From assembly GCF_007748095.1 (NCBI RefSeq), contig NZ_CP036287.1, positions 3,596,001 through 3,660,000 on the forward strand: a stretch of DNA of 64,000 nt. The letters run 5' to 3'. Positions within the stretch are counted from its first letter, which is position 1, and each line of letters opens with the position of its first letter. The notes under the pieces are model-generated. The model searched no databases. It was not told where the DNA came from and saw only the letters and a program-made list of their open reading frames with translations. This document shows, piece by piece, positions 28,966-37,203 of this stretch. The position numbers and the translations under genes were made by a program. The stretch comes from Engelhardtia mirabilis (GTDB lineage Bacteria > Planctomycetota > UBA1135 > GCA-002686595).

Positions 28966-29140
28966 GAGAGCAAACCGTTCGAGGGCATGGACCGTTAGGA
29001 GCGCCGGATCCACTCGGAGCGACGGTCACTGACGGGCCGCCCTGGCCTCGATCCCTCCCCAGCTCGAACTCCAGTTCCGAGTCGGACACTCCGACATCGA
29101 GCTGAACCAACTCCGCGCCGACGTGTGTGGCTCGAGGGAC

Positions 29141-29199
29141 GCCGGAGGGTGGTAGCGGTGGACGGACTTGAACCGCCGACCCGCGAATCGTGATTCCGC
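29141..29199 (-). repeat. tRNA 3'-half remnant / attachment-site copy A
   Basis: Read on the minus strand, 29150-29199 gives an anticodon arm (stem GCGGA/TTCGC, loop ATCACGA), a 5-base variable region, a good T-arm (loop TTCAAGT), the 3' acceptor strand CACCGCT, discriminator A and CCA. No 5' acceptor strand AGCGGTG or proper D-arm lies upstream, so it is not an intact tRNA gene. Positions 29141-29185 are identical over 45 bp to 47662-47706. Integrases often use tRNA 3' ends and leave such copies, so I infer this marks one end of an island. Confidence 0.7.
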
Positions 29200-29785
29200 G
29201 GACCGACTGGCCTGAGCGCGCTACGGCACAAACGGTTGGGTCGATCGCCGAGACGGACCTACCGCGCAGCTTGCCCGGGTAAGCGGGGCTCGAGGAGATC
29301 GTCGTGGCCTGGTCCGCCCTACCGGACGCGGTGCGTTCGGCGGTTCTGACGCTCATTCGGGCCGGGCGAGGGGCCCACGAGCGGCCCTCGCAGCCCGGGT
29401 CCTAACCGCGGAGCGACGGGGAGAGGCGCCCCCGCTGCTCGGCGGCGACTCTCGCGAGGCAGCGCGCACTGGGCCGAGCGAGGGGCCGGACGGGAAGGCC
29501 GTGCGACCGGATCTCCCGCGCCAGTACCTGCCCGCCCCGTCGCCCGCCGATCGATCGAGGCGCGCCCGGCTGGCGGATCCACGTCCGCCAGAGCTGGGAC
29601 CCGAGGAGGACGATTCGGGGCTCGACACGGCCCCGCGATCCGAGCCCAGTCGGGCCTGGCTGCGAGGTCGGGGGAGACGGGTGCCGCCATCGGATTCGGC
29701 AGAGGGGGGACGGCAGCAGGGGAGGTTCGCCACGTCGTCGAGCCCCGCGCGAGGCGGTTCCTCGCGGCCTCTGCCCCGATCCCCG
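29200..29785. other. Non-coding or unassigned stretch
   Basis: About 590 bp between the tRNA remnant and the desaturase gene. Open frames exist on both strands, but their composition (Arg/Pro/Gly/Ser-rich without domains) looks like random GC-rich sequence. I see no RNA gene or integrase here. Confidence 0.4.
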
Positions 29786-30937
29786 ATGCAATCGAATCGT
29801 CAGATGCAGGCCACGCGGGACGCGCTCCCCGGTGGCCGCCCCGTACAGATCTTCTGGACTTGGCTCACCGGCCTCCCGGCCACGGGCGAGCTCCCCGCCA
29901 TCCGCTGGACGCCCTGGACCCGCCTCGCGGTGTCCTTGCTCGTGCTCGGCAGCGGCGTGGCCGCCGCCACGTGGGCGACGTCCGGCCCCGCCGTCCAGTG
30001 GCTCGCCCTGGTTCCGGCCTGGCTCCTCACCACGGGTGCTCTGCGCCACCTCTACATCGTCACCGGCCACTACGCGGCCCACAGCGACTTCTCCGGCTCG
30101 AAGCGGGTCGACCGCGCCCTGGCCGAGCTCTTCTCGACCCTGTCCTTCACCATCCCCTTCGACCTCTACCGCCGCGACCACGCCCGATTCCACCACTCGA
30201 GCCGGCTGGGGACGCCCCTGGACCCCGACGTCCGCTTCCTGTGGCGATCGGGTTTCGGGCCCGGCCGGTCGATGGCCCAGCTCTGGCTGCGCCTCGCGAC
30301 CAGCCTGATCTCGCCCGTCTACCACGGCCGCTACCTCTGGGGCCGGATCCGCTCGAACCTCTGGGACGCGCCGCGATACCGCGTGGTGCTCGGCTGGGCC
30401 TACGTCGTGTCGACCGCTCTGGTCCTCGCTGCGACCGGCAGTGCGGCGACCTGGGCCCTGGTCTGGCTGGTGCCCGCCGTGCTCGGGTTCCAGGCCTCGG
30501 CCCTGCTCCAGTTCCTCTCCGAGCACCGTTGGTGGCTCGATCTCCCCGCGGGCAAGCTCCGGCTGGCGCGCCTGACCTTCGGACGCTTCCTGCTGCTCCC
30601 CTTCCCGGATCGCAACCTGACCGGACCCGCTCGACACACCGGCGCACTCGCGTCGTTCTGGGCGAAGGTCCTCCTCCTCCAGCTGCCGGCTCGGATCGCG
30701 GTGCTCGTCGGGGACCTGCCCCAGCACGACCTGCACCACCGCCGCTCGGTCTACGACTGGGCCAACGCCGTGTTCGTGCGGCAGCGTGATGTCGAGGCCG
30801 GCAGCCCCGGCTTCCCCGAGCCCTACGGTGGGGTCGCCGGCACTCTCGCCGACCACGTGGGCGAGGTCTTCCGGAGCTGGGCCGAGCGAGGGCGTCCGAC
30901 CGCGGAGGAACTGGCGGCTCTCGAGAGTGCCCAGTAG
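29786..30937 (+). CDS. membrane fatty-acid desaturase/hydroxylase-like protein
   Basis: From ATG 29786 the product is 383 residues with several transmembrane helices. It carries the three histidine boxes of the membrane di-iron desaturase superfamily: HYAAH (HxxxH), HARFHH (HxxxHH) and HDLHH (HxxHH) near the C-terminus, together with a conserved SEHRWW segment. These enzymes introduce double bonds or hydroxyls into lipid or carotenoid chains; the exact substrate is unknown. The open frame extends upstream to 29501, but that part has no recognisable features. It lies between the left tRNA remnant and the first DGR target gene, 96 bp upstream of it. Confidence 0.78.
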   Translation: MQSNRQMQATRDALPGGRPVQIFWTWLTGLPATGELPAIRWTPWTRLAVSLLVLGSGVAAATWATSGPAVQWLALVPAWLLTTGALRHLYIVTGHYAAHSDFSGSKRVDRALAELFSTLSFTIPFDLYRRDHARFHHSSRLGTPLDPDVRFLWRSGFGPGRSMAQLWLRLATSLISPVYHGRYLWGRIRSNLWDAPRYRVVLGWAYVVSTALVLAATGSAATWALVWLVPAVLGFQASALLQFLSEHRWWLDLPAGKLRLARLTFGRFLLLPFPDRNLTGPARHTGALASFWAKVLLLQLPARIAVLVGDLPQHDLHHRRSVYDWANAVFVRQRDVEAGSPGFPEPYGGVAGTLADHVGEVFRSWAERGRPTAEELAALESAQ

Positions 30938-30957
30938 GCCCATGGGCCCAGCGGGCC

Positions 30958-30982
30958 GCCCGGGGCGAGTGAAGCCCCGGGC
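30958..30982 (+). terminator. Hairpin after the desaturase gene
   Basis: A perfect 9-bp GC stem (GCCCGGGGC) with loop GAGTGAA starts 21 bp after the desaturase stop and lies 52 bp before DGR target gene 1. There is no T-tract. It would separate the two transcription units. Confidence 0.5.
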
Positions 30983-31033
30983 CGGCCCGGCCAACTCGCC
31001 GCACGATCCCGACTCCCGCTACCTTGAGCGGCG

Positions 31034-34000
31034 ATGAAGGACCCGGAGATCTGGCCTCCCTGGCTCGTCCGTATTCGCGCTCAGCAGGGAAACGAGGAGG
31101 GAGTCGGCGCTGGTCTGCTGATCGCCCCCGACCTCGTCCTCACCGCGTGGCACGTGGTGAACGTCGACGGCAAGTACCGTGGCACGGCGACGTCGGGCGG
31201 GACCCCGATGGCCGCGGCCAGGATCGACCTGGAGATCGGAGGCAAGCACCGCCGGTCCATCCCGACCCCCCACCAGCGGCATGTGTCCTTCGCCGACAAG
31301 CCCGTCGACGACGAAGGCCAAGGCCGCGACTACGACCTCGCGCTGGTCCGGCTCGAAGAGGACCCGGTCCCGATCGATTCGGGCGACCTCCTTCCGATCG
31401 CCCGCGGTGTGCGACGACTCGAGTACCTGGCCCTCGGTGACCTCGGTCCGGACGAGCCCTTCCAGGTCGTAGGGTTTCCGGGTGGGAGCCTGCGCACGAA
31501 GCGTTTCGACGACGGTGCCCCCGACCCGGAGCGTGCCGGCGACGAGTTCTACGAGGTCCACCTGGGCCACCGAGTTCCCGAGGGCTACAGCGGCGGACCC
31601 ATTCTGGCCGAGGTCGACGGCCAAGCTCTGTGCCTGGGGCTCGCGAGCCTCGGTGGAGCCACGGTCGGCTCTTCGGTCCAGACCTTCTCGGGAGCGATCA
31701 TCGAGTTCCTCGATCAACAGAAGGTCCTTCGACGCGAAGGCGATCGGCTTCAGGTACCGACCGAGGACCTCGGCCGATTGCTCCTGCGCAGGCCACTCGA
31801 GTGCATCGCGGAACGCAACGACCGGCTTCCGCCGATCTTGTCCCGGTCCGCCCGCAAGGAGTGGAAGCTGCACGACCTGTTCCAGGAGCGGATCGTCGTG
31901 GACCGGGCAGCGACGGGCGGTGGCGACAGTGACGGTAACGCGAAGGCCGGTGGCCTGAGGGAGTTGGTGGATTGGACGCCCACCGTCGACTCGCCCCCGC
32001 GATGGGTCCTGCGAGGCGCGGGGGGAACCGGCAAGACGACTCTCCTGCGCCACCTCGCCTTCGAGCTGGCCCGCGAGGCGAATCAGGCCGGGGATGGCGC
32101 AGCGCTGCCACCGGTGGCCATCTTCCTGCGCCTGCCCCTCATCGTCCGTCGAGGGCCCGACTGGAGAGCGGCGCTGTTCGACGAGCTGAGAGATCGCGTG
32201 GATCGTGCTGCGATCCTCACGAGGGCGCTCAGCTCGCGCGTTTCCGAACCCCGGATCCTGCTGCTGCTCGACGGGCTCGACGAGGTCGACGCCGGAGAAG
32301 TGACCGAGAACACCATCTCGCTCCTGCTTCAGGGCCTGCCCGATCACCTCCCCGGAGTCGGCCTGGTCGTGGGCACTCGCCCGACGGGCTTCGACGACCG
32401 AGAGCCGGCGCTCACGCGACACTGGAACACCGCTTCGGTCGAGCCCCTGGATCGAGATCACCAGATCCGACTGGTCACCGAGGTGTCGAAGGCGATCGGC
32501 CGGCCTTGCTCAGAGAAGGCGACCGCCGCATGGGTCCATCAGATCAGTCGGGACGAGCGATTCGCCGACATCCGCGGCAACCCACTCTGGTTGACGCTGG
32601 CCGCCCTCGCCGTGGACCCGGAGACGGGGGCTCCACCGCCGTCCATGTCGGGCCTGCTCGCCAAGGCAGTCGACCACCTTGTAATGGGCATGCACCGCGG
32701 CGACCTCGAGCCCAGAGCTCGCCGCAGACGTACTCCCGTGGCAGGTCCGATCCCCAGCGCGGCCCGTCCGGTCTTGGGAACGATCGCACTCGCCATGACC
32801 CTCCAGCGTCAGGACGAACTCCGCTTCGACGACCTGGTCGAGGTCTGCAAGAACCTCCGCAAGAGAGCGGACCACGACGTCCGAGGCAGCGATGAACTCT
32901 GGGCTCGGTTGACGGAAGCCTGGGAATTGCTCGAGGACGATTCGGAGGAGAGCATCCTCGATCAGCTTTCGCTCGGCACCGATATCCTGAGCCCGCTCGA
33001 GGAGGACGGCGAACAAGTGGAAGACGGGGGATCCGACGCCGACGAGCTCTGGTCCTTCAGACATCGGACCGTGAAGGAGTTCCTCTCTGCCGATCAGCTC
33101 CGCCGCATGCTCGAAGGCGACGACGCTCCTCACGCCCAACAGCTGATCGAGGCAGGCCTCGACGCCGACCTCGAGGGCTCGGTCCGGCACTGGGCCGGAC
33201 CTGCGGCCCTTCTCGTCGAGATGCTCGACGACGCGACCGGGGCGGAACGCGTGCTCCGGTGCCTCGCACCGAGGGATCCCGAGGCCGCTCGCCGCGCCCT
33301 GCTAGGAAGACCGAACGCCACGGTGGGCTCGATCCACATCGTCTTGGCGTCGCTCGAAAAGGAAGGGGACCGCGCGGCGGTGATCGAGCAGATCGATCGG
33401 CTGATCGAGGATCGTCAGGAGGCCTTCGATCTCCTGCGAAGCCTCGGCCTCGATCCCCGGATCCGAGCGGACCTGTACTTCGTCGACGAAGCACTGCTGG
33501 CCTTCGGAGTGCGGCACGAGGATCTCGCGGACGAGGCCGATGCCGCGAGACTGCGGATCTACGAGGAGCTGCCGGTCGAGCCGACGTGGCGTGCACCGTT
33601 CGAGCGGACGTTCGGGGATCCGGGGGTGCCCCTGTGGCGACCGGTAACGCGGCACCTGACGTTCGGTTACGGCGATCGCGAGCTGGAGCAGGTGACGGAG
33701 CAGCCGTTCCAGATCTCGGCGGTTCCGGTGACGGAGGAGATGTACCGGATATTCGACCCGCACGATGATCAGCGGAAGTCGGAGCCAGGTCTCCTTCCGG
33801 CGCGCTCGGTCAGTTGGTGGGGTGCGATGGCCTTCTGTCGCTGGGCCGGAGCGAAGCTCGGTTTCGGTCTCGCCGGGAGCCTGCCGACAGAGCGTCAGTG
33901 GGAGTGTGCCGCGCGGGCCGGGACCGAGAGCGACTACTGGTTCGGCCCCGAGGCGCTCGACGAGCATGGGTGGTATGGGCAGAACTCTGAGTCTCGTGCC

Positions 34001-34258
34001 CACGATGTCGCGACTCGGCCGCCGAACGGCGACCGGCCCCAGCAGCCCAACCCGAACGGCCTTTTCGATGTCCACGGAAACGTCTGGGAGTGGTGTGTGG
34101 ACCTCTTCGGCCGCGACGGCCCGAGGCGCGTGTTGCGCGGCGGTTGCTTCTGGTACGCGGCCGCGAGCTGTCGCTCGGGGTTCCGCTACTGGGACCACCC
34201 GGCGGACCGCGACCGGCTCCGGGGCTTCCGCGTCGTCCTCCCGGCCGACCTTCGATGA
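31034..34258 (+). CDS. DGR target 1: trypsin-like protease, NACHT NTPase, FGE-like variable domain
   Basis: This is a 1074-residue multidomain protein. Residues 1-230 form a trypsin/HtrA-like protease with the triad visible as His40 (LTAWHV), Asp101 (YDLALVRL) and Ser186 (GYSGGP). Residues about 320-560 form a NACHT/STAND NTPase with Walker A GAGGTGKTT (328-336) and Walker B LLLLDGLDEVD (409-419). A helical region follows to about 850. Residues about 865-1074 form a formylglycine-generating-enzyme/C-type-lectin-fold domain (LPTERQWECAARAG, DVHGNVWEWC) that ends in the DGR variable repeat. The catalytic cysteines of true FGE are not evident, so the domain probably binds a ligand. I infer a sensor whose variable tip detects a molecule, with the NTPase as switch and the protease as effector. 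It converges with the reverse transcriptase. Confidence 0.9.
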   Translation: MKDPEIWPPWLVRIRAQQGNEEGVGAGLLIAPDLVLTAWHVVNVDGKYRGTATSGGTPMAAARIDLEIGGKHRRSIPTPHQRHVSFADKPVDDEGQGRDYDLALVRLEEDPVPIDSGDLLPIARGVRRLEYLALGDLGPDEPFQVVGFPGGSLRTKRFDDGAPDPERAGDEFYEVHLGHRVPEGYSGGPILAEVDGQALCLGLASLGGATVGSSVQTFSGAIIEFLDQQKVLRREGDRLQVPTEDLGRLLLRRPLECIAERNDRLPPILSRSARKEWKLHDLFQERIVVDRAATGGGDSDGNAKAGGLRELVDWTPTVDSPPRWVLRGAGGTGKTTLLRHLAFELAREANQAGDGAALPPVAIFLRLPLIVRRGPDWRAALFDELRDRVDRAAILTRALSSRVSEPRILLLLDGLDEVDAGEVTENTISLLLQGLPDHLPGVGLVVGTRPTGFDDREPALTRHWNTASVEPLDRDHQIRLVTEVSKAIGRPCSEKATAAWVHQISRDERFADIRGNPLWLTLAALAVDPETGAPPPSMSGLLAKAVDHLVMGMHRGDLEPRARRRRTPVAGPIPSAARPVLGTIALAMTLQRQDELRFDDLVEVCKNLRKRADHDVRGSDELWARLTEAWELLEDDSEESILDQLSLGTDILSPLEEDGEQVEDGGSDADELWSFRHRTVKEFLSADQLRRMLEGDDAPHAQQLIEAGLDADLEGSVRHWAGPAALLVEMLDDATGAERVLRCLAPRDPEAARRALLGRPNATVGSIHIVLASLEKEGDRAAVIEQIDRLIEDRQEAFDLLRSLGLDPRIRADLYFVDEALLAFGVRHEDLADEADAARLRIYEELPVEPTWRAPFERTFGDPGVPLWRPVTRHLTFGYGDRELEQVTEQPFQISAVPVTEEMYRIFDPHDDQRKSEPGLLPARSVSWWGAMAFCRWAGAKLGFGLAGSLPTERQWECAARAGTESDYWFGPEALDEHGWYGQNSESRAHDVATRPPNGDRPQQPNPNGLFDVHGNVWEWCVDLFGRDGPRRVLRGGCFWYAAASCRSGFRYWDHPADRDRLRGFRVVLPADLR
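34116..34249 (+). repeat. DGR variable repeat VR1
   Basis: This 134-bp segment aligns without gaps to the template repeat at 35735-35868. I count 16 differences in the mutable core, 15 of them at positions where TR has A (changes to T, G or C) and one at a G. Codon examples, TR to VR1: ATG to TTG, AGC to TGC, TAC to TTC, AAC to TAC, AAC to GAC, AAC to CTC, CAG to CGG. The last 30 bp, GC-rich and rich in GTC/CTC codons, are identical to TR and would serve as the initiation (IMH-like) region. Confidence 0.93.
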
Positions 34259-34275
34259 TCGATCTTTGAGATGTG
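34252..34275 (+). promoter_or_regulatory. Conserved motif downstream of VR1
   Basis: A 24-nt element containing GATCTTTGAGATGTG begins 2 bp after VR1 and includes the target gene's stop codon. The same element follows VR2 and VR3 but is absent after TR. By analogy with sequence elements that mark DGR targets downstream of VR, it may help direct mutagenic homing to VR and protect TR. That role is inferred. Confidence 0.6.
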
Positions 34276-34583
34276 TTCGAATGTGGACCCGAACGGACGT
34301 TCCATTCCTCGCGCGGCCCTCGATGACCGAACAGAATTCCGGTCGTCCCGTTGTTCCGGTCGTCTGCGACCGATCGGTTCTCGAACGCCCCAGATCCCCG
34401 GGAACCGAGCCTCCGGTCCCCGCCCAGAAATGGCCCGTTGTGACCGGCCGACCCGACATCCGGAAGCAGGACGACCCTCAACGGCCATCAGGTTCCGGAT
34501 CGGGCCTACCCCCTCCACACCCGAGGAGCGCGGCTCGGCCACCAAGGTCAGCCCGACGCCCTCGACCGCTCTGACGGCTTTCC
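34276..34583. other. Intergenic region between convergent target 1 and reverse transcriptase
   Basis: About 308 bp. I see no gene. A short direct repeat TTCCGGTCGTC occurs twice near 34340-34365. No clear terminator hairpin was found, although two genes end here. Confidence 0.4.
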
Positions 34584-35609
34584 TCAGACGCACAGGACGC
34601 TTCCCAACGCTCCTGCCCAACCCTCAGCAGGAATGGCCGGCCCGGTCCCACGAACGTACCTGGCCGCCCGTGCGCCCATCCGCCTCGCGTGCCTCGGGAG
34701 GGGTTCGATCCCGCTGCGGGTTACCAAGTGTCCGAGGGCATCGAGGCGACCGCTGCAGGATCGCGGGCGAGCCCCGGGGCGCTTCAATCGCAGACCGAGT
34801 CGCTCGTCGAGGTACCGCCCCACGTCGTCCCGCGCGGCCCGCAAGGCCGACCTAGAGTCACCGAACAGGAACAGATCGTCGACGTAGCGGACATAGCCGG
34901 GCACGCGAAGCTCGCGCGCGACATGGCTGTCGAGGCCCAGCGGCACAACGTGGGCCGCCAAGACCTGGCTCGTGTACGCACCGATGGGCAGTCCCTCGCC
35001 GGGCGGCGGCCAATCGGGATCCAGTCGAGCGAAGGCTCGTACGTGACGATCGTCGTAGAGGCCCCGCCCGGACTCCAGGATCCGATCGACGACCTGCAGG
35101 AACCGCTCGTCGCGGATCCGGCGACGGAGCAGGGACCGGACCAGCTCGATCCGGATGCTCGGGAAGTAGCTTCGAACGTCCAGATGCACGAACCACGCAT
35201 GACGGCGGACCAGCTCCAGGATCCGGAGCAACGCGCGATGGGTTCCCCGTCCGGTGCGGCAGGCGTAGTCCGCGTCCGATAGGGATCGCTCGAGCACAGC
35301 CTCGACCAGGCGCGCGACCGCCGTGTGCACCACTCGATCCAGGACCGATGCTCGTGCGATGACCCGGGGCTTGGGATCGTGCAGGAACAAGAGATCGAAG
35401 GCCCCGTGCCGCCAACGGGCGTCCACGAGCGCGGCACGCAACTCGCGAAGCTCGGATTCCCGGCGGAACAGGAAGGTCGCGACATCCGCCCGCCGCCGCT
35501 TCCCCCGGACGGTGACCCGCGCAGCCTCGTCGAGCCGGTCCTCGTCGACCAGCTGCTCGAAGAGGCCGCCCGTGGTCCTGGTCAAGGTGCCCCTCCGGAC
35601 GCTCGCCAC
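34584..35609 (-). CDS. DGR reverse transcriptase
   Basis: The 341-residue protein starts at GTG 35609. It has the RT palm motifs in order: LDVRSYFPSI with catalytic Asp144, GLPIGAYTSQ at 206-215, YVRYVDDLFLF with the YVDD pair at 242-245, and a late LGHLVTRSG. The LPIG-xx-TSQ version of motif 4 is typical of DGR reverse transcriptases and differs from group II intron and retron enzymes. There is no maturase or endonuclease domain. It copies TR RNA into adenine-mutated cDNA that replaces VR. It lies 125 bp downstream of TR on the same strand in the classic avd-TR-RT order. Confidence 0.95.
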   Translation of the reverse strand: MASVRRGTLTRTTGGLFEQLVDEDRLDEAARVTVRGKRRRADVATFLFRRESELRELRAALVDARWRHGAFDLLFLHDPKPRVIARASVLDRVVHTAVARLVEAVLERSLSDADYACRTGRGTHRALLRILELVRRHAWFVHLDVRSYFPSIRIELVRSLLRRRIRDERFLQVVDRILESGRGLYDDRHVRAFARLDPDWPPPGEGLPIGAYTSQVLAAHVVPLGLDSHVARELRVPGYVRYVDDLFLFGDSRSALRAARDDVGRYLDERLGLRLKRPGARPRSCSGRLDALGHLVTRSGIEPLPRHARRMGARAARYVRGTGPAIPAEGWAGALGSVLCV

Positions 35610-35734
35610 CGGCGGTGACTACGGGAACGGAGGGGCGAGGTCGGACGAGCGGGCCGGAAGGTCCGGCTGCGACGTCCGCGGGGAGGGGCCTGATCGCGGA
35701 TCCGCTCGCCTCGCGAGCTCCGTCCGCGGGCTGG

Positions 35735-35868
35735 GTCGGCCGGGAGGACGACGCGGAAGCCCTGGTTCCGGTTGCGGTTCGCCGGGTGGTTCCTGTTCCG
35801 GTACCCCGAGCGACAGTTCGCGGCCGTGTTCCAGTAGCTACCGCCGCGCATCACGCGCCTCGGGCCGT
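35735..35868 (-). repeat. DGR template repeat TR
   Basis: This non-coding 134-bp template is unusually rich in AAC codons when read in the VR frame. In that frame it would encode RGGSYWNTAANC, then RSGYRNRNHPANRNRNQ, then GFRVVLPAD. The mutable core from the first AGG to CAG has 23 adenines in 16 codons. It aligns gap-free to all three variable repeats and is the unmutated parent. Its 5' end overlaps the last 31 bp of avd. It lacks the GATCTTTGAGATGTG motif that follows each VR. An open frame across TR (35582-35926) is incidental. Confidence 0.95.
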
Positions 35869-36242
35869 GGGGCCCCTGCCCCTGCACCGGACTTGGAGAA
35901 TCGCCGGGAGCTGCGGCCCCATCCACCGAGCATGCGGCCGATCGTGTCGAGCTCCGCCGAAGCGAACCGCATCCGTCGCTTCGTCAGGTAGCCCAGCGAC
36001 TCGGCGAGCCGCAGCAGCACCCGGAGGCGGACCACACCTCGATCGGCGGCGCGACGATGGTCGTCCCTCTCGGCCGGGAAGGTCAATGCTATCGAGACAT
36101 CCGCGACGAGGTCCTGGACGGCGTCGGCGACCCGTCCGGCCGAGCACATGGCTTCGGGTTGCGGCCATCGCGCGACCTCGGCCAAGAGCCAGGTCGCGAG
36201 GTCATGGCTGCGTACGTAGAGAGGCGCGCGTCGCCAAGTCAC
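35838..36242 (-). CDS. avd: Avd, DGR accessory variability protein
   Basis: The 134-residue, mostly helical protein matches the Avd/23S-rRNA-IVP four-helix family: LYVRSHDLATWLLAEVARWPQ at the start, then RVADAVQDLVADVSIAL, then LRVLLRLAESLGYLTKRR and the hallmark end ELDTIGRMLGGWGR. Avd is an RNA- and RT-binding pentamer required for template-primed cDNA synthesis in studied DGRs. It starts at GTG 36242, overlapping the stop of the upstream HTH gene by 4 bp (GTGA). Its C-terminal tail (about 20 residues after GRMLGGW) runs into TR and is probably not conserved. Confidence 0.92.
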   Translation of the reverse strand: MTWRRAPLYVRSHDLATWLLAEVARWPQPEAMCSAGRVADAVQDLVADVSIALTFPAERDDHRRAADRGVVRLRVLLRLAESLGYLTKRRMRFASAELDTIGRMLGGWGRSSRRFSKSGAGAGAPRPEARDARR

Positions 36243-36829
36243 CGCTCGCGCCTCCCGAGCTTCTCGCTCCAGCGGATGAGGCCCCCCAAGGTCGGAAGGA
36301 CCTCCGACTCAATCCGCGCGGCCCAGGCGAGCTGCTCCCCCTCCGGCTCGGCGTCCTGGATCAACAGGAGGCCCACGCAACGGCTCATCAAGCACCGGGC
36401 GCGGCGGAGGGCCTCGCCCTTACGATCCGCGTCGTAGGCGTGGACGCCCTCGCAGACGGCCAGCAGTCCGGACAGGAGCGCGCGCTCCGCAGCGGACGAC
36501 GATGATCCTGTCGATGCCGCGGTTGCTCGCATAGCCGCGAGAACCGCGCGCCCACGACGAAAGCACTCGACGTCCTCCACGGATCGCCGACGGTCACCGT
36601 GCCGCACGGCCGCCCTTGAGGGAAGGGCCTCTTCGACCGCCTCGCGCACATCGTCGGCTCGTCGTTGGAGCGACTGACGCTGATCCTCGGTCAAGGGCAG
36701 GCTCTCGCGCCGGATGCGCCAGGACTTGCCATGCTTGGCCCCCCGCAACTCACCCCGTGCGAGCCGTGCACGGACGGCGCGCGGGCTCACCCCGAGAACG
36801 ACGGCAGCTTCGCGAACGCTCAGTTCCAT
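36239..36829 (-). CDS. HTH protein with helical C-terminal domain, coupled to avd
   Basis: From ATG 36829 the protein is 196 residues. The N-terminus is an excisionase/MerR-like helix-turn-helix: LSVREAAVVLGVSPRAVRARLARGELRGAKHGKSWRI. The remainder is helical and Ala/Arg-rich and ends in EVLPTLGGLIRWSEKLG, faintly reminiscent of the Avd end motif. The frame is open to 36964, but the HTH sits properly at the N-terminus only from 36829. The 4-bp overlap with avd means the two are made together. A role in controlling DGR expression or in building the mutagenic complex is inferred. Confidence 0.75.
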   Translation of the reverse strand: MELSVREAAVVLGVSPRAVRARLARGELRGAKHGKSWRIRRESLPLTEDQRQSLQRRADDVREAVEEALPSRAAVRHGDRRRSVEDVECFRRGRAVLAAMRATAASTGSSSSAAERALLSGLLAVCEGVHAYDADRKGEALRRARCLMSRCVGLLLIQDAEPEGEQLAWAARIESEVLPTLGGLIRWSEKLGRRER

Positions 36830-37179
36830 CCCGGTGGATCGAACCGGCTGGATGGATCGAGGTTCCGATCCAGAAGACGATCTCGTGGACGTCGTGGAAC
36901 TCGTGACCTCCTCGAGGATGCCGATGACCGGATCGAGGGACGAAGTGGCCATCGACGGCCGCATGAGTAGCCATCAATGGCCGCAACTGGCCGTCGCGAC
37001 GTGTGAGCGGTCAGTGCGGGAGGTCGAACCGAGTCCAATCGGAAACGACACCGGCACGCGACGGCCGAACGGCGCAGGGGTCGCCTCGGTCTCGGGATCC
37101 CACCGGAACTGGGTCCGGCCACGTGGTGCCGAGAATCGGCACTGCGCGTCCCCTCGGCGACGCTCGGGCCGCTCGAAGA
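36830..37179. other. Intergenic region upstream of the HTH-avd-TR-RT unit
   Basis: About 350 bp between the 3' end of target gene 2 and the HTH gene. It holds two direct repeats (separate entry) and probably the promoter of the DGR cassette. No convincing -35/-10 pair is visible. Several short GGCC-centred repeats occur. Confidence 0.4.
36948..36985 (-). promoter_or_regulatory. Two 16-bp direct repeats, possible operator
   Basis: On the plus strand GCCATCGACGGCCGCA (36948-36963) and GCCATCAATGGCCGCA (36970-36985) differ at two positions. Their starts are 22 bp apart, two helical turns, so both would face the same side of the DNA. They lie 120-157 bp upstream of the HTH start. Binding by the HTH protein is a guess from location. 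Confidence 0.45.
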
Positions 37180-37203
37180 CACATCTCAAAGATCGATCAT
37201 CGA
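37180..37203 (-). promoter_or_regulatory. Conserved motif downstream of VR2
   Basis: This 24-nt element on the minus strand is identical to the copy at 34252-34275 and overlaps the stop of target gene 2. It follows VR2 by 2 bp and is missing after TR. Confidence 0.6.

Larger units (their letters stand above)
33428..34275 (+). repeat. 848-bp near-identical inverted repeat, copy 1
   Basis: The last third of target gene 1, including VR1 and the 3' motif, is collinear and nearly identical in reverse orientation with 37180-38027 in target gene 2. Both copies are 848 bp long with no indel. Outside the variable repeat I count about ten amino-acid differences in 233 residues. Upstream of 33428 the two genes diverge sharply. 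The repeats enclose the 2904 bp holding reverse transcriptase, TR, avd and the HTH gene. Confidence 0.85.

Noticed and set aside
29150..29235. Intact tRNA gene at the left repeat
   Set aside because: The T-arm, anticodon arm and CCA end fold, but no 5' strand pairs with CACCGCT and the D-arm does not form. It is a 3' remnant.
33634..34258. True formylglycine-generating enzyme activity in the targets
   Set aside because: The catalytic cysteine arrangement is not seen and the corresponding region is the hypervariable repeat, so a binding role is far more likely.
34584..35609. Retron or group II intron reverse transcriptase
   Set aside because: The motif 4 form LPIGAYTSQ, adjacent avd and TR, and absence of maturase or msr/msd features fit a DGR instead.
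35582..35926. A 114-residue protein gene across the template repeat
   Set aside because: The frame exists because TR mirrors coding VR sequence. Its ends are low-complexity and it overlaps avd and the TR-RT spacer.
36830..36964. N-terminal extension of the HTH protein
   Set aside because: The frame is open, but the extra 45 residues are Ser/Thr-rich without structure and ATG 36829 places the HTH at the N-terminus as usual.
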